From Sulfitobacter albidus (GTDB taxonomy: Bacteria > Pseudomonadota > Alphaproteobacteria > Rhodobacterales > Rhodobacteraceae): 64,000 nt of DNA. Both the position numbers and the translations under genes were made by a program. The notes beneath the pieces are model-generated. The model saw nothing but the letters and a program-made list of their open reading frames with translations. It did no database searches and was not told where the DNA came from. Shown piece by piece: positions 38,436-46,907 of this stretch. Position 1 is the stretch's first letter. Each line of letters begins with the position of its first letter. The stretch lies in contig NZ_CP073581.1 of NCBI RefSeq assembly GCF_018200035.1, positions 1,918,501 to 1,982,500 of the forward strand, written 5' to 3'.

Positions 38436-39463
38436 TCGCCGCGCGCCGCCTGCCCCTCGGGCGCATCGGGCAAATTCGCCGTCTCCCGCAACTCGGGCGA
38501 ATAGAACGTTTGCTGGGCGCGCCCCTTGTGCTTGCTGGCGTAAAGCGCGATGTCCGCTTCCTCCAACACGTCCTCACGGCTGACCGCATCCCCGTTCTGC
38601 ACCCAGGCGGTGCCTATGCTGGCCGAGATTTCGCAGGTGTGCGCCCCAAAGACGACAGGCTCTTCGATGCGCTGGATGATGCGCGCGCCGACCCGTTCCA
38701 GCACCGCGATGTCGCGCACCGCGGGCAGCACCACGGTGAATTCATCGCCGCCCACCCGCGCGACCAGATCGGTCTTGCGCGTCTCTTCGAGCATCACCGC
38801 CGCGACCTGCCGCAACACGTGATCGCCTGCCGCATGGCCCAGCGTGTCGTTGACCGCCTTGAAGTAATCCAGATCGATGTGCATCACCGCAAAGGACGCA
38901 TCGCTCGCCAGCAACCGCTCCAGCACCTGATCCAGCGCGCGGCGGTTCTTGAGCCCGGTGAGCGTGTCGGTGAACGCCTGTTCCTCCGCGGCGGTCTTGG
39001 CGCCCTGCAGGCGCAGGTTCAGACTGCGCGAGGCCTCCATCGCAGCACTCTGCGCCTCGATCAGATAGAGCATTTCGATGGCCAGATCGGTCGCGGCAAA
39101 ATCCCCCGCACTCAGCCGGTAGTCGCGCACGCCCTGCTGGATCGAGATGCCGAACGACAGATCCAGCACGATCCGGTCGCGCCCCGACCAGACCATCACG
39201 CCCTTCAGATGCGCGGGCGGCTGGCCGCGCAGCGCCAGATGCAGCTTGTGGCGCGCGGCCCCCGTGATGTCGGTCAGCGCGTCTGTGCCACGCGGGCGCA
39301 GCACCTCAAAGACATCCCCAAACGCCTGCCCCTCGAATGTCATGTCAGGGCGCAGCTTGCGAATGGTGGGGCCCGCGTGCAGGATTGTGCCGCTGGCATC
39401 CAGCACCATGTGCATCGGGCACAGCACATCCAGCACATCCGACGTCGGCAGCGCAAGATTCAT
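38426..39463 (-). CDS. Diguanylate cyclase with HNOBA-type sensor domain
   Basis: 345 residues. The N-terminal about 140 residues (VLCPMHMVLDASGTILHAGP, FGDVFEVLRPRG) match the H-NOX-associated HNOBA/PAS-like domain; a coiled linker follows; the C-terminal GGDEF domain has DTLTGLKNRRALD, HIDLDYFKAVNDTLGHAAGD and active-site VGGDEF. An RxxD product-inhibition site (RKTD) lies five residues before GGDEF. It makes cyclic di-GMP, presumably controlled by the H-NOX-like protein whose gene it overlaps by 4 bp. Confidence 0.92.
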   Translation of the reverse strand: MNLALPTSDVLDVLCPMHMVLDASGTILHAGPTIRKLRPDMTFEGQAFGDVFEVLRPRGTDALTDITGAARHKLHLALRGQPPAHLKGVMVWSGRDRIVLDLSFGISIQQGVRDYRLSAGDFAATDLAIEMLYLIEAQSAAMEASRSLNLRLQGAKTAAEEQAFTDTLTGLKNRRALDQVLERLLASDASFAVMHIDLDYFKAVNDTLGHAAGDHVLRQVAAVMLEETRKTDLVARVGGDEFTVVLPAVRDIAVLERVGARIIQRIEEPVVFGAHTCEISASIGTAWVQNGDAVSREDVLEEADIALYASKHKGRAQQTFYSPELRETANLPDAPEGQAARGDKL

Positions 39464-40041
39464 GACGCCCGTTGCCCCAGATCAAACGCCCGGCCATCGG
39501 CAAAATCCGCCTCGACCAGTTGGATGCGCAGCGTCTCGCGCCCCGCGGCATGGCCCTCATGCTCCAGCAGCGCCAGCGCGCCGTAATCATCCGCCATGGC
39601 CTGCAACACCCCCATCATCAGATGGCCAAACCCCGCAACGGGGCTGTCGCAGATCAGGCTGAACCGCCCCTCGCCATGGGTATGAAGCTCGATCGCGGGC
39701 AATCGCAGCTCGGCCACGGCCATGCGCGCGCGGTCGGGCAGATCGTCGAGCGATTGCAGGAAATCGTCAAAATCAACCCCGCCAAAGCGCAGCAAACGGC
39801 GCACGGCCTCAGTGTGGGTGACCAGATAGATGCCCACGTCTTCCAGCAGCGCCGCGCGCGGACGGCGCAGCACCGTGCTCATCGCGTCCAGCACGGCGGG
39901 CGTGGTCGCGTCGTCATAGCTCAGCATCGCCTCAAAGCTGGGCGGATCGATGCCCGCCCGCGCCGCCGTTTCAATCCAGGCGTCCCGGCCGTACCGGTCC
40001 CAGACGAAATTCTGTAAACTGCGGTTGATCAGCCCGTGCAT
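39460..40041 (-). CDS. H-NOX (heme NO-binding) family protein, ligand residues missing
   Basis: 193 residues from ATG 40041 (MHGLINRSLQNFVWDRYG), the normal H-NOX length. The fold signature is plain, but the residue expected to be the proximal heme His (position 102) is Pro102 in SLDDLPDRARMAV, and the Tyr-x-Ser-x-Arg heme-propionate motif (131-135) reads CDSPV. Heme binding in the usual way is therefore unlikely. It overlaps the HNOBA-GGDEF gene by 4 bp, so it still probably partners the cyclase. The comparison rests on my recollection of family numbering. Confidence 0.8.
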   Translation of the reverse strand: MHGLINRSLQNFVWDRYGRDAWIETAARAGIDPPSFEAMLSYDDATTPAVLDAMSTVLRRPRAALLEDVGIYLVTHTEAVRRLLRFGGVDFDDFLQSLDDLPDRARMAVAELRLPAIELHTHGEGRFSLICDSPVAGFGHLMMGVLQAMADDYGALALLEHEGHAAGRETLRIQLVEADFADGRAFDLGQRAS

Positions 40042-40137
40042 GGGTGCCTCGCGTCGCTTGCGTTCCCCCCCGGTTGTGGCGGGCAAGCGTTAACGTCCGG
40101 CTAAGACACGGGCAAAAGCGCCGTCTTGGTTAATCCC

Positions 40138-41697
40138 TCAGAAGTCGGTGGGCGCGCCGCCTTCGGCCTTTCGGCGGGCGACAAAATCGGCCAGCTCATC
40201 GCGGATCGCGGCATCCATCGGCGGCGCCTCAAACGCGCCCACAATCTCGCGGAACATGTGATGCGCGCGCTCCTGCGTCCAGATGCCGCCTGCGACCTCC
40301 CAGCCCTCGTAGTTGGTCCAATCGCTCAGGAAGGGCTGGTAGAACGCGGTGGTATAGCGTTCCTGCGTGTGCTCGATCCCGAAGAAATGCCCCTGATTGC
40401 CCACCGATTTGATCGCCTCCAGCGCGATCTCATCCGGCCCCGTGGCGCAGATCGCGGGGTCCATATAGCGCTGAATTTGCTGCAAGATTTCGCAATCCAT
40501 GATGAATTTTTCGGGCGACGCAATCAGCCCGCCCTCCAGCCAACCCGCCGCGTGATAGACCATGTTGGTCCCCGATTGCACCGCCGCCCACAGGCTGTTG
40601 GAGGTCTCCCACATGGCCTGCCCGTCGGGCACATTCGCCGCACACACCCCCGACGACCGCATCGGCAGTCCGTAATAGCGGCACAGCTGCCCGGTCATCT
40701 GCGTCGCGCGCATGTATTCGGGCGTGCCAAAGGCCGGCGCGCCGGTTTTCATATCCACGTTCGAGGTGAAGGTGCCGATGGCCACGCTCGCACCGGGGCG
40801 GATGATCTGCGCCAGCACCACCGCGATCAGCGCCTCGGCCAGCGATTGCGCAACCGCGCCCGACATGGTCACCGGCGCCATGGCACCCGCCAGCGTGAAG
40901 GGCGTCACCACCAGACCCTGATTGCGACGCGCGATCCGCATCCAGCCGTCCAGCATCGGAATGTCGTGTTTCAGCGGCGAGGTGGAATTGATGTTGGTGT
41001 ACATCTTCGGGCTGGCTTCGAATTCCGCGTCGCTCCACCCGCCCGAGATGCGCACCATCTCCATCACATCCTCGACCCGCTCGCGGCCAAGCGAATAGGC
41101 GTGCATCGCTTTATCCGTCAGCGTCAGCTTGTCATACAGCACGTCGAGATGGCGCACGGAGGCATGGATATCCACCGGCTCCACCGGGTAGCCGCCGGCG
41201 AAGTGGATGCAGTTGAAATACTGCGTGAGCTTCAGCAGATCCTGACACATCGTCCGCGTCCCGGGCACCTTGCGGCCCAGCGCCATATCCCAGTAATTGG
41301 GCGGAGAGCTGACATTCCCGAATACCAGATTGCGCCCACCGATGGTGATCTCACGATCGGGATTGCGCGGAGTGATGGTGAATTCCGACGGCGCGAGGGC
41401 CACGTATTCCATCACCATCTCGCGGCCCATGCGCACGTTTTCACCGCTCACCGTGCAGCCTGCCTTGCGCAGGATCTCCAGCGCCTCGTGGTTCAGGATT
41501 TCGATCCCGATTTCCTCAAGGATGCGCATCGCGCCGTCGTGGATCGCGGCAACGCCCTCGGGGCCCAACGGCTCTACGGGCGCGTCGATGTTGACGGGCG
41601 GGTTCCACGGCATCTGCTCGATCACGGCAGAGCCGCGCCTGTCGCGTGCGCCCGCCCGTCCACCACCACGGGATCGGCGTTTCGGGGTCTCGGTCAT
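40138..41697 (-). CDS. MttB-family (trimethylamine methyltransferase-like) protein, non-pyrrolysine
   Basis: 519 residues from ATG 41697, with AAGGAGT at ideal spacing. The MttB-like barrel is recognised by EPLGPEGVAAIHDGAMRIL near the N-terminus and HFAGGYPVEPVDIHAS, and it reads through with no in-frame TAG, so it lacks pyrrolysine. Non-Pyl members demethylate quaternary amines such as glycine or proline betaine and pass the methyl group to a corrinoid protein; no corrinoid protein gene is seen nearby. A carnitine-to-betaine operon lies about 10 kb away, which is suggestive only. Confidence 0.88.
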   Translation of the reverse strand: MTETPKRRSRGGGRAGARDRRGSAVIEQMPWNPPVNIDAPVEPLGPEGVAAIHDGAMRILEEIGIEILNHEALEILRKAGCTVSGENVRMGREMVMEYVALAPSEFTITPRNPDREITIGGRNLVFGNVSSPPNYWDMALGRKVPGTRTMCQDLLKLTQYFNCIHFAGGYPVEPVDIHASVRHLDVLYDKLTLTDKAMHAYSLGRERVEDVMEMVRISGGWSDAEFEASPKMYTNINSTSPLKHDIPMLDGWMRIARRNQGLVVTPFTLAGAMAPVTMSGAVAQSLAEALIAVVLAQIIRPGASVAIGTFTSNVDMKTGAPAFGTPEYMRATQMTGQLCRYYGLPMRSSGVCAANVPDGQAMWETSNSLWAAVQSGTNMVYHAAGWLEGGLIASPEKFIMDCEILQQIQRYMDPAICATGPDEIALEAIKSVGNQGHFFGIEHTQERYTTAFYQPFLSDWTNYEGWEVAGGIWTQERAHHMFREIVGAFEAPPMDAAIRDELADFVARRKAEGGAPTDF

Positions 41698-41797
41698 GGC
41701 GGTACTCCTTGGCTTGCTTGCCAGCAGCAGGCCCCATGGCGGGACGCGCATCCGCGCCGTTTGCGACGGAATGTGTCGTTTTCGGTGGCCCGCCCGG

Positions 41798-42513
41798 TCA
41801 GAGCGTATCGAGCCAGCCCGGCAGGCCCCCGATATCGTCCAGCACCACATCCGCCATCGGCGCCAGTGTCGCGGCCTGCGCCCCCCCGTCAGCACCGCGA
41901 CGGTACGCATCCCCGCCGCGCGTCCGGCACGCAGATCGTGCAGGCTGTCGCCTACCATCACGCAGCGCTCGGGCACCACGCCAACGGCGGCACAAAACGC
42001 CAACAGCTGCCCCGGCGCAGGCTTGCCGCCATGGCCACTGTCGAACCCGGCGATGAAATCAAACAACCCCGTGATACCGGCCGCGTCCAGATGCGCCCGC
42101 GCGGGCGCCTCGCTGTCGTTGGTCGCCACCCCCAGCGCCAGCCCCCGCGCCCGCAGGCCGCGCAGCAAGGGCACCAGCGGCACCGCCTCGCGCTGCGGTG
42201 CGCGCGCGGCCTCCTCGTCAAGGATCTTGAGGATGTCTTGCGCGCCCAACTCCGGCACACCGGGCGCCAGCGCATGCGCCACCTCGCCGGGGGTACCCGC
42301 GATCACGATGCTGTCGGGGGCAAAGCGCTGCGCCGCCACGTCAAAGCCGATCAGCGCCCCCAACGCCCGCGCGCGCGCGTCATCGGCCCCCGCCATCCGC
42401 CTCAGGAACGCCGCCGCCCAGGCCTCCCACGTGGTCGCGAAATCAAACAGCGTGCCGTCCTTGTCGAAGCAGATCGCGTTAACCGGCGGGGATCCGCCCA
42501 TCGTGCCCGTCAT
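41798..42513 (-). CDS. HAD-family phosphatase (phosphoglycolate-phosphatase-like), one frameshift
   Basis: About 238 residues after restoring one base in the C7 run 41881-41887, which gives LTGGAQAATLAPMADVV and a normal ending. HAD motif I is FDKDGTLFD; motif II lies in LGVATNDSEAPA; motif III/IV in GGKPAPGQL and VMVGDSLHDLRAGRAAGM. Without the fix the frame runs falsely into the downstream MttB-like gene. The start overlaps the DUF3572 stop by 4 bp. The substrate is unknown; phosphoglycolate is one possibility. Confidence 0.85.
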
Positions 42514-42794
42514 GTCCAGCTCACATCCTGTCCACCCGGCAATACCTGACGCGCCTGGGCAAAGCGGTCGGGCGGCGTCTGCGTGGCCTCCGCGCAGGCC
42601 AGCACCCAGGCGTCATCCATCAGCAGGAAATCCAGCACAGCCCCTTGAAAAGAGGGATCATTCAGCCGCGCGCGCAGCTCGGCCTCGCTGCACCCCGAGG
42701 CCCCCAGAAAGACCGGCAGCAGATCCTCGTTGCCGACCAGCCAGCCAAGGGTCTGCAACGCGATGGCTTCGGCAGTGTCTGAAGAAAGTGTCAC
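42510..42794 (-). CDS. DUF3572 family protein
   Basis: About 94 residues from GTG 42794 (GGGGGAAG upstream). The core SDTAEAIALQTLGWLVGNED followed by LLPVFLGASG and FLLMDDAWVL matches the small, Alphaproteobacteria-specific DUF3572 family of unknown function. It overlaps the HAD gene and is divergent from the PleD-like gene; the spacing of about 95 bp must hold both promoters. Confidence 0.85.
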   Translation of the reverse strand: MTLSSDTAEAIALQTLGWLVGNEDLLPVFLGASGCSEAELRARLNDPSFQGAVLDFLLMDDAWVLACAEATQTPPDRFAQARQVLPGGQDVSWT

Positions 42795-42889
42795 TGTCTT
42801 CCCCCTAAAGTAGATCAAAACATCAACGCTTTGTTAACCAATTGGTCAGAAAACTCATGCATCCCGACTGCGCCACGAAAGGATGCCAA

Positions 42890-44287
42890 GTGCAAGGTAA
42901 AATCCTCGTCATTGATGCCATATCCACGAAACGGATCGTGCTGAAGGTAAAGCTGACGGGCGCATTCTATCAGGTGGCCCAGGCCGCAACACTTGATGCG
43001 GCAGTGCAGGCCGCGCGCGCCGCCCCGCCCGACCTCATCATCACCGCGATGGACCTGCCCGACGGCGATGCCGCAGCACTTTGCACGCGGCTGCGCAGCC
43101 TGCCCACACTGGCCAATGTGCCGGTGCTTGCCATCGGCACGCAGCGCGACGCGGGTCAGCGCCTTGCGACGCTTGCCGCCGGGGCGGTCGACGTGATGCT
43201 GCACCCGCTGTCCGATACGCTGCTGCTCGGCCGTGTGCGCAGCTGCATCCGTATCCAGAACGCGCTGTCGGAATGGCAGATGCGCGAGGAGACGAGCTGC
43301 GCGCTTGGCCTTGCCGAACCGGCGCCCGATTTTGCGCACGCCAGCCGGATCTCCCTGATCGGCGACGATCTCGCAGCACTCAAGACCTGGGGTCGCAGGC
43401 TCAGCGCGGCGCTGCCCTGCACGCTGTCCGTCACCTGCCTGCGCGACGCGCTTGCCAGCCAGCACAGCGGAAAGCCCGCGGATGTGATCGTGGTCTGCCT
43501 GCCCCGGGCCGATGCGCCCGCCGCCGTCGCCCTGCGCCTGATTTCCGAGTTGCGGGCAAGCGCGCTCACCCGGCAGTGCGGCGTTTTGGTGGTGTCGGCT
43601 TGCGGCGATGAACAGCGCATGACCACCGCCCTGGATCTGGGCGCCGACGACGTGATGGGCGCCGGGTTCGAGCCGGAAGAGATCGCGCTGCGCCTCTCGG
43701 CCCTGCTGCGCCGCAAGCGGCTGGTCGAACGGGTGCAGCAGACCGTGCGCACCGGCCTGCACGAGGTCGTGCACGATCCGCTGACCGGCCTTTACAACCG
43801 CCGCTACGCGATGCCGCATATGGCCCGCGTGCTGGCCCGTGCCGCGCGGATGGGCCAGACGGCCGCCGTGCTGGTGGGCGACATGGATCATTTCAAGACG
43901 ATCAACGACCGCTACGGCCACGCCGCCGGGGATGCCGTCCTGCAAGAGGCGGCGCGGCGGCTGCAACGCGAAATGCGCGGCTTCGACACCGTCGCGCGTA
44001 TCGGGGGGGAGGAATTTCTGATCCTGCTGCCCACAACTTCGCCCGCCTGCGCGCGGCGTATCGGTGAACGGCTGCGCGACGCCATCGCCGCCACCCCATT
44101 TTCCCTGCCCGGCGGTCATCGCCCGGTGCGCATCACCATGAGCTTTGGCCTCGCGCTCAGCGGCGGCGGGCGTGACGAGGCGCCCGAGGATCTGCTCGCC
44201 CGCGCGGATAAGGCGCTTTATGCCGCCAAGACGCGGGGGCGCAATCAGGTCGAATGCAGCGTCCCGCAAAAACGCCCCGCCGCCTAA
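42890..44287 (+). CDS. PleD-like response regulator / diguanylate cyclase with degenerate receiver
   Basis: 465 residues from GTG 42890 (GAAAGGA upstream); the start gives the usual PleD N-terminus QGKILVIDA. Architecture REC-REC-GGDEF. In REC1 the expected phospho-Asp53 is Ala (DLIITAMDLPDGD), the second acidic-pocket Asp10 is Ala, and the conserved Lys is His (DVMLHPLSD). REC2 is also unlike a standard receiver. The GGDEF domain is intact: DPLTGLYNRRYA, DMDHFKTINDRYGHAAGD, IGGEEF, with an RGFD inhibition site five residues upstream. Cyclase activity is expected; phosphorylation control is not. Confidence 0.88.
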   Translation: MQGKILVIDAISTKRIVLKVKLTGAFYQVAQAATLDAAVQAARAAPPDLIITAMDLPDGDAAALCTRLRSLPTLANVPVLAIGTQRDAGQRLATLAAGAVDVMLHPLSDTLLLGRVRSCIRIQNALSEWQMREETSCALGLAEPAPDFAHASRISLIGDDLAALKTWGRRLSAALPCTLSVTCLRDALASQHSGKPADVIVVCLPRADAPAAVALRLISELRASALTRQCGVLVVSACGDEQRMTTALDLGADDVMGAGFEPEEIALRLSALLRRKRLVERVQQTVRTGLHEVVHDPLTGLYNRRYAMPHMARVLARAARMGQTAAVLVGDMDHFKTINDRYGHAAGDAVLQEAARRLQREMRGFDTVARIGGEEFLILLPTTSPACARRIGERLRDAIAATPFSLPGGHRPVRITMSFGLALSGGGRDEAPEDLLARADKALYAAKTRGRNQVECSVPQKRPAA

Positions 44288-44347
44288 GGCGGGACGGACC
44301 GGAAAACCATCGCGCAAACACACAACGCTAAGCTGGGTATGCGGCGC

Positions 44348-44812
44348 CTAATCGCGCCCCTTCCGGCCAGACCTGCGCGACAGGATCTCTTCAAGCCGCG
44401 CCACATAGGCCGCGCGCTGCGTGTCCGACATCGCCGACACCCGGTCGAGCCAGGCCGCACTCAACGTGTCCTGGCGCAGCAGGCTCGCCTCGCGCTGCGC
44501 GCCGAGCACGACGGCGGCGGCGGCGCGGTCAAAGCGTTCCGCGCGCAGCAGCGTCAGCATCTCGCGCAGGCTTTCGCCGCGGTTGCGCGGCAACGCGCGC
44601 AGCGCCGCGCGCACCTCTGCCCGGTCGTCGCGCTCAAGCGCCCTGAGATACGGCGCAGGCCCCGCAAACCCCCGCCCGCGCGGCCCCTCACCGGCGCTTG
44701 CGCGCCACAGCGCACCCGCCACCGCAAGGCCGATCACCAGATTGACCGCCAGCGACAGGGCCAGCACATAGGGCAGCCAGCCGCGTTTGGGTTTGCCTGC
44801 ATCCATGCTCAT
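44348..44812 (-). CDS. Periplasmic heavy-metal-sensor-like (CpxP/Spy-type) protein
   Basis: 154 residues. One N-terminal membrane segment (WLPYVLALSLAVNLVIGLAV) anchors a helical, Arg-rich periplasmic domain with the LTxxQ-like repeat pattern weakly visible (SDTQRAAYVARLEEIL). This small family is often encoded with an ECF sigma factor, as here. It overlaps its upstream neighbour by 4 bp. Metal binding is a family label only; no Cys or His cluster is visible. Confidence 0.75.
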   Translation of the reverse strand: MSMDAGKPKRGWLPYVLALSLAVNLVIGLAVAGALWRASAGEGPRGRGFAGPAPYLRALERDDRAEVRAALRALPRNRGESLREMLTLLRAERFDRAAAAVVLGAQREASLLRQDTLSAAWLDRVSAMSDTQRAAYVARLEEILSRRSGRKGRD

Positions 44813-45144
44813 CCCTCCTCCGCCTCCCAGCCAAAGTCATAGAATGTCTCGGTCAGCTCCACCGTCGCCAACGCCCCCCCGTCCACCAGCACGGCCAGCG
44901 GATCAAGCGTGTCGCTGGGCGGGGCAAAGCCGATCCACATCCCCGCCAGCGCGCCCGTCACCACGCCGCCAAGGCCCACGGGGCCACCGATGCCGTCGAC
45001 AATCCGGCGCCAGAGCGGCGCGCGCGGCTGGACCCGCGCGGCATCCGCCAGCACCCGTGCAATCAGCGCATCGGGCACGGCTGGCGGGTCCGCCCGCGCG
45101 GCGGCAAAGAGATCTTCGAGCGTGTCAGTCTTGCGGTCAGTCAT
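44809..45144 (-). CDS. Small single-span membrane protein, possible sigma-factor partner
   Basis: 111 residues: a cytoplasmic N-terminal region (about 1-55, acidic start TDTLEDLFAAARADPP), one glycine-rich hydrophobic segment (VGLGGVVTGALAGMWIGFA), and a short acidic C-terminus. It lies between the sigma-factor gene (8-bp overlap) and the metal-sensor-like gene, the position of an anti-sigma factor, but no zinc-binding motif is seen. Confidence 0.65.
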   Translation of the reverse strand: MTDRKTDTLEDLFAAARADPPAVPDALIARVLADAARVQPRAPLWRRIVDGIGGPVGLGGVVTGALAGMWIGFAPPSDTLDPLAVLVDGGALATVELTETFYDFGWEAEEG

Positions 45145-45724
45145 CCTGGTATCCCAATGCTTCGCGGTCGCGCGCCAGCGCCGCCGCCAACGCGCGTTTG
45201 CCCCGCGCGGTCAGGCTTTCGACGGCCTCGACGCCGATGTCGAGAATGGCGGCGATCTCGGGATTGGCAAGCCCGTCGAGGTGGCGCAGCACCACCGCCT
45301 GCCGCTGCCGGTCGGGCAGTGTTTGCAACGCGGCGTCCAGCGCATCGAGGCGCGCGGCGTCCTGCAACCGCTGCGCGGCGGAGGGCTGTGGATCGGGCGG
45401 CTCCGCCACGGCATCCAGCGCCACGGTCGGGCGGCGGCGCAACCGGTCGGTGCACAGGTTTGCCGTCACCCGGTAGAGCCATGTCGCCGCCGTGGCCCGC
45501 GCCGGATCCCAATCGGGCGCCTGCCGCCACAGGCGCAGCATCGCCTCCTGCGCGATATCCTCGGCCTCCGCCGCATTGCCCATCACGCGCAACGCATGGG
45601 CGTAGACCCGTGGCAGCAGCTGCGCCGACAACAGCCTTGCTGCCGCCTGATCGCCCGCGGCAAAACGCGCCAGCAAGGCGCCGTCGGCGGCGCGGGCATC
45701 GTCGGTGGGGTGCTCATCACTCAC
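45137..45724 (-). CDS. ECF-type RNA polymerase sigma factor
   Basis: 195 residues. Region 2 is clear (VYAHALRVMGNAAEAEDIAQ, then WLYRVTANLCTDRLRRR) and region 4 helix-turn-helix (LPDRQRQAVVLRHLDGLANP, AAILDIGVEAVESLTARGKR). It is encoded downstream of the EF-hand protein and upstream of two membrane or periplasmic proteins. The targets are unknown; autoregulation of this gene set is likely from family habits. Confidence 0.93.
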   Translation of the reverse strand: MSDEHPTDDARAADGALLARFAAGDQAAARLLSAQLLPRVYAHALRVMGNAAEAEDIAQEAMLRLWRQAPDWDPARATAATWLYRVTANLCTDRLRRRPTVALDAVAEPPDPQPSAAQRLQDAARLDALDAALQTLPDRQRQAVVLRHLDGLANPEIAAILDIGVEAVESLTARGKRALAAALARDREALGYQDD

Positions 45725-45777
45725 GCGCTCTTTCCGGTTCAGCGGGGGCGGCGCGTCTTGCCGCCCCCAATGGGCGA

Positions 45778-46293
45778 TTACTCGCCCGCGCCCTGACGCT
45801 TACCACCTTTGCGCGCCTTTGCGAACTCCTCGGCGCTCAGCGCGCCGTCGTCATTCGCATCCAGCCGTTCGATCATCTTGGCGGGATCGCGGCGGGCCGT
45901 CATCTCGGCGAGGGTCAGATCGCCGCTGTTGTCGGCATCCAGCCGCTCGAACATGCGCGCAGCACGCTTGCCGCCACGGCTGTCCGCCGCCTGCTCCAGC
46001 TCCGCCGCGCTCAGCGCGCCGTCGCCGTCGGTGTCGAACCGCTCCAGCAGCCGCGCCTTGCGGCGGCCCTGCGCCTGTGCGGCCATCTCTTCGGGGGTGA
46101 TGGCGCCGTTGCCATCGGCATCGGCCTGCGCAAAGCGCGCGGCGGCGCGGGCCTCAAGCTCGGCGGCGGTGATCTGACCGTCGCCATTCGCGTCGATCCG
46201 CTCGAACCGCGCGGCGCCGCGATCGTCCGCCGAGGCAGCGGTGGCGATCAGACCGGCAGCGATGGCCAGCGCGGTAAAGGTTTCCTTGAACAT
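45778..46293 (-). CDS. Periplasmic EF-hand calcium-binding protein with five loops
   Basis: 171 residues with a Sec signal peptide (about 1-22, ending AASA). Five calcium-binding loops follow at regular spacing: DANGDGQITAAE, DADGNGAITPEE, DTDGDGALSAAE, DADNSGDLTLAE and DANDDGALSAEE. All keep acidic residues at positions 1, 3 or 5, and 12. It is 53 bp upstream of the ECF sigma gene on the same strand. I infer an extracytoplasmic calcium buffer or sensor. Confidence 0.9.
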   Translation of the reverse strand: MFKETFTALAIAAGLIATAASADDRGAARFERIDANGDGQITAAELEARAAARFAQADADGNGAITPEEMAAQAQGRRKARLLERFDTDGDGALSAAELEQAADSRGGKRAARMFERLDADNSGDLTLAEMTARRDPAKMIERLDANDDGALSAEEFAKARKGGKRQGAGE

Positions 46294-46488
46294 GGTGCTC
46301 TCCGTTTTTTATGGGCGTCGCCGCAGCCTCTTGCCGCGATGACCCTTCTTGAACGGAGCAGCCCGCCGGTTCCGTCGCGGATTTTTCCAATTTTTTTCGG
46401 CCTGCCCCGTGGCGAGACAAATCGCCACCTTCCCTTCGCCCCCTGCACCAAGCTACACCGCACCCACCGTAACGCAGGACCGCCGTTC

Positions 46489-46899
46489 ATGACCCATCCC
46501 TCCGCCCAGCACCACACGCAGCAAACCGATGAAGGTGAGCGCGCGCGCCTGCCCGCAATGCTGCGCGGCTGGCGGCGGCAGTGTCCGAACTGCGGTGCCG
46601 GCCCGCTGCTGACCGGCTATCTCAAGGTGCAGGACCACTGCACCGTGTGTGAGCAGGAGTTCCACCACCACCGCGCCGATGACGGCCCGGCGTATCTGAC
46701 GATCCTGCTGGTCGGCCACCTCATGGCACCGCTGCTGCATCTGGTGTTCGTGCACTACCGGCCCGAGCCCATCACCCTCTTCACGATCTTTGCGGTTGGC
46801 ACGGTGGGCCTGTCCCTCTACCTTCTGCCAAGGTTCAAAGGGGCGATGATCGGCTTCCAGTGGGCCAGGGAAATGGGGGGCTTTGCGCGCTCCGAATAG
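46489..46899 (+). CDS. DUF983 family membrane protein
   Basis: 136 residues starting at ATG 46489. A zinc-ribbon-like pair CPNCG and CTVC follows MLRGWRRQ, then two hydrophobic segments (about 65-85 and 90-112). This matches DUF983, widespread in Alphaproteobacteria and often near cytochrome oxidase or NUDIX genes. The function is unknown. The next gene (NUDIX) starts 8 bp after the stop, so they are likely cotranscribed. Confidence 0.88.
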   Translation: MTHPSAQHHTQQTDEGERARLPAMLRGWRRQCPNCGAGPLLTGYLKVQDHCTVCEQEFHHHRADDGPAYLTILLVGHLMAPLLHLVFVHYRPEPITLFTIFAVGTVGLSLYLLPRFKGAMIGFQWAREMGGFARSE

Positions 46900-46907
46900 G
46901 GGGCGCG

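Noticed and set aside
41798..42513. A natural HAD-MttB fusion protein (one continuous 791-codon frame)
   Set aside because: The frame joins only because of one missing base in the C7 run; the HAD ending and a perfect ribosome site before the MttB start show two genes.
40126..42549. Long plus-strand frame opposite MttB and HAD genes
   Set aside because: Same GC-driven artefact; no recognisable protein and an unlikely composition.
46368..46373. GGAACC upstream of the EF-hand gene (minus strand) as an ECF -35 element with a CGTT -10
   Set aside because: The spacing to the CGTT (about 12-13 bp) is too short for the usual ECF promoter.
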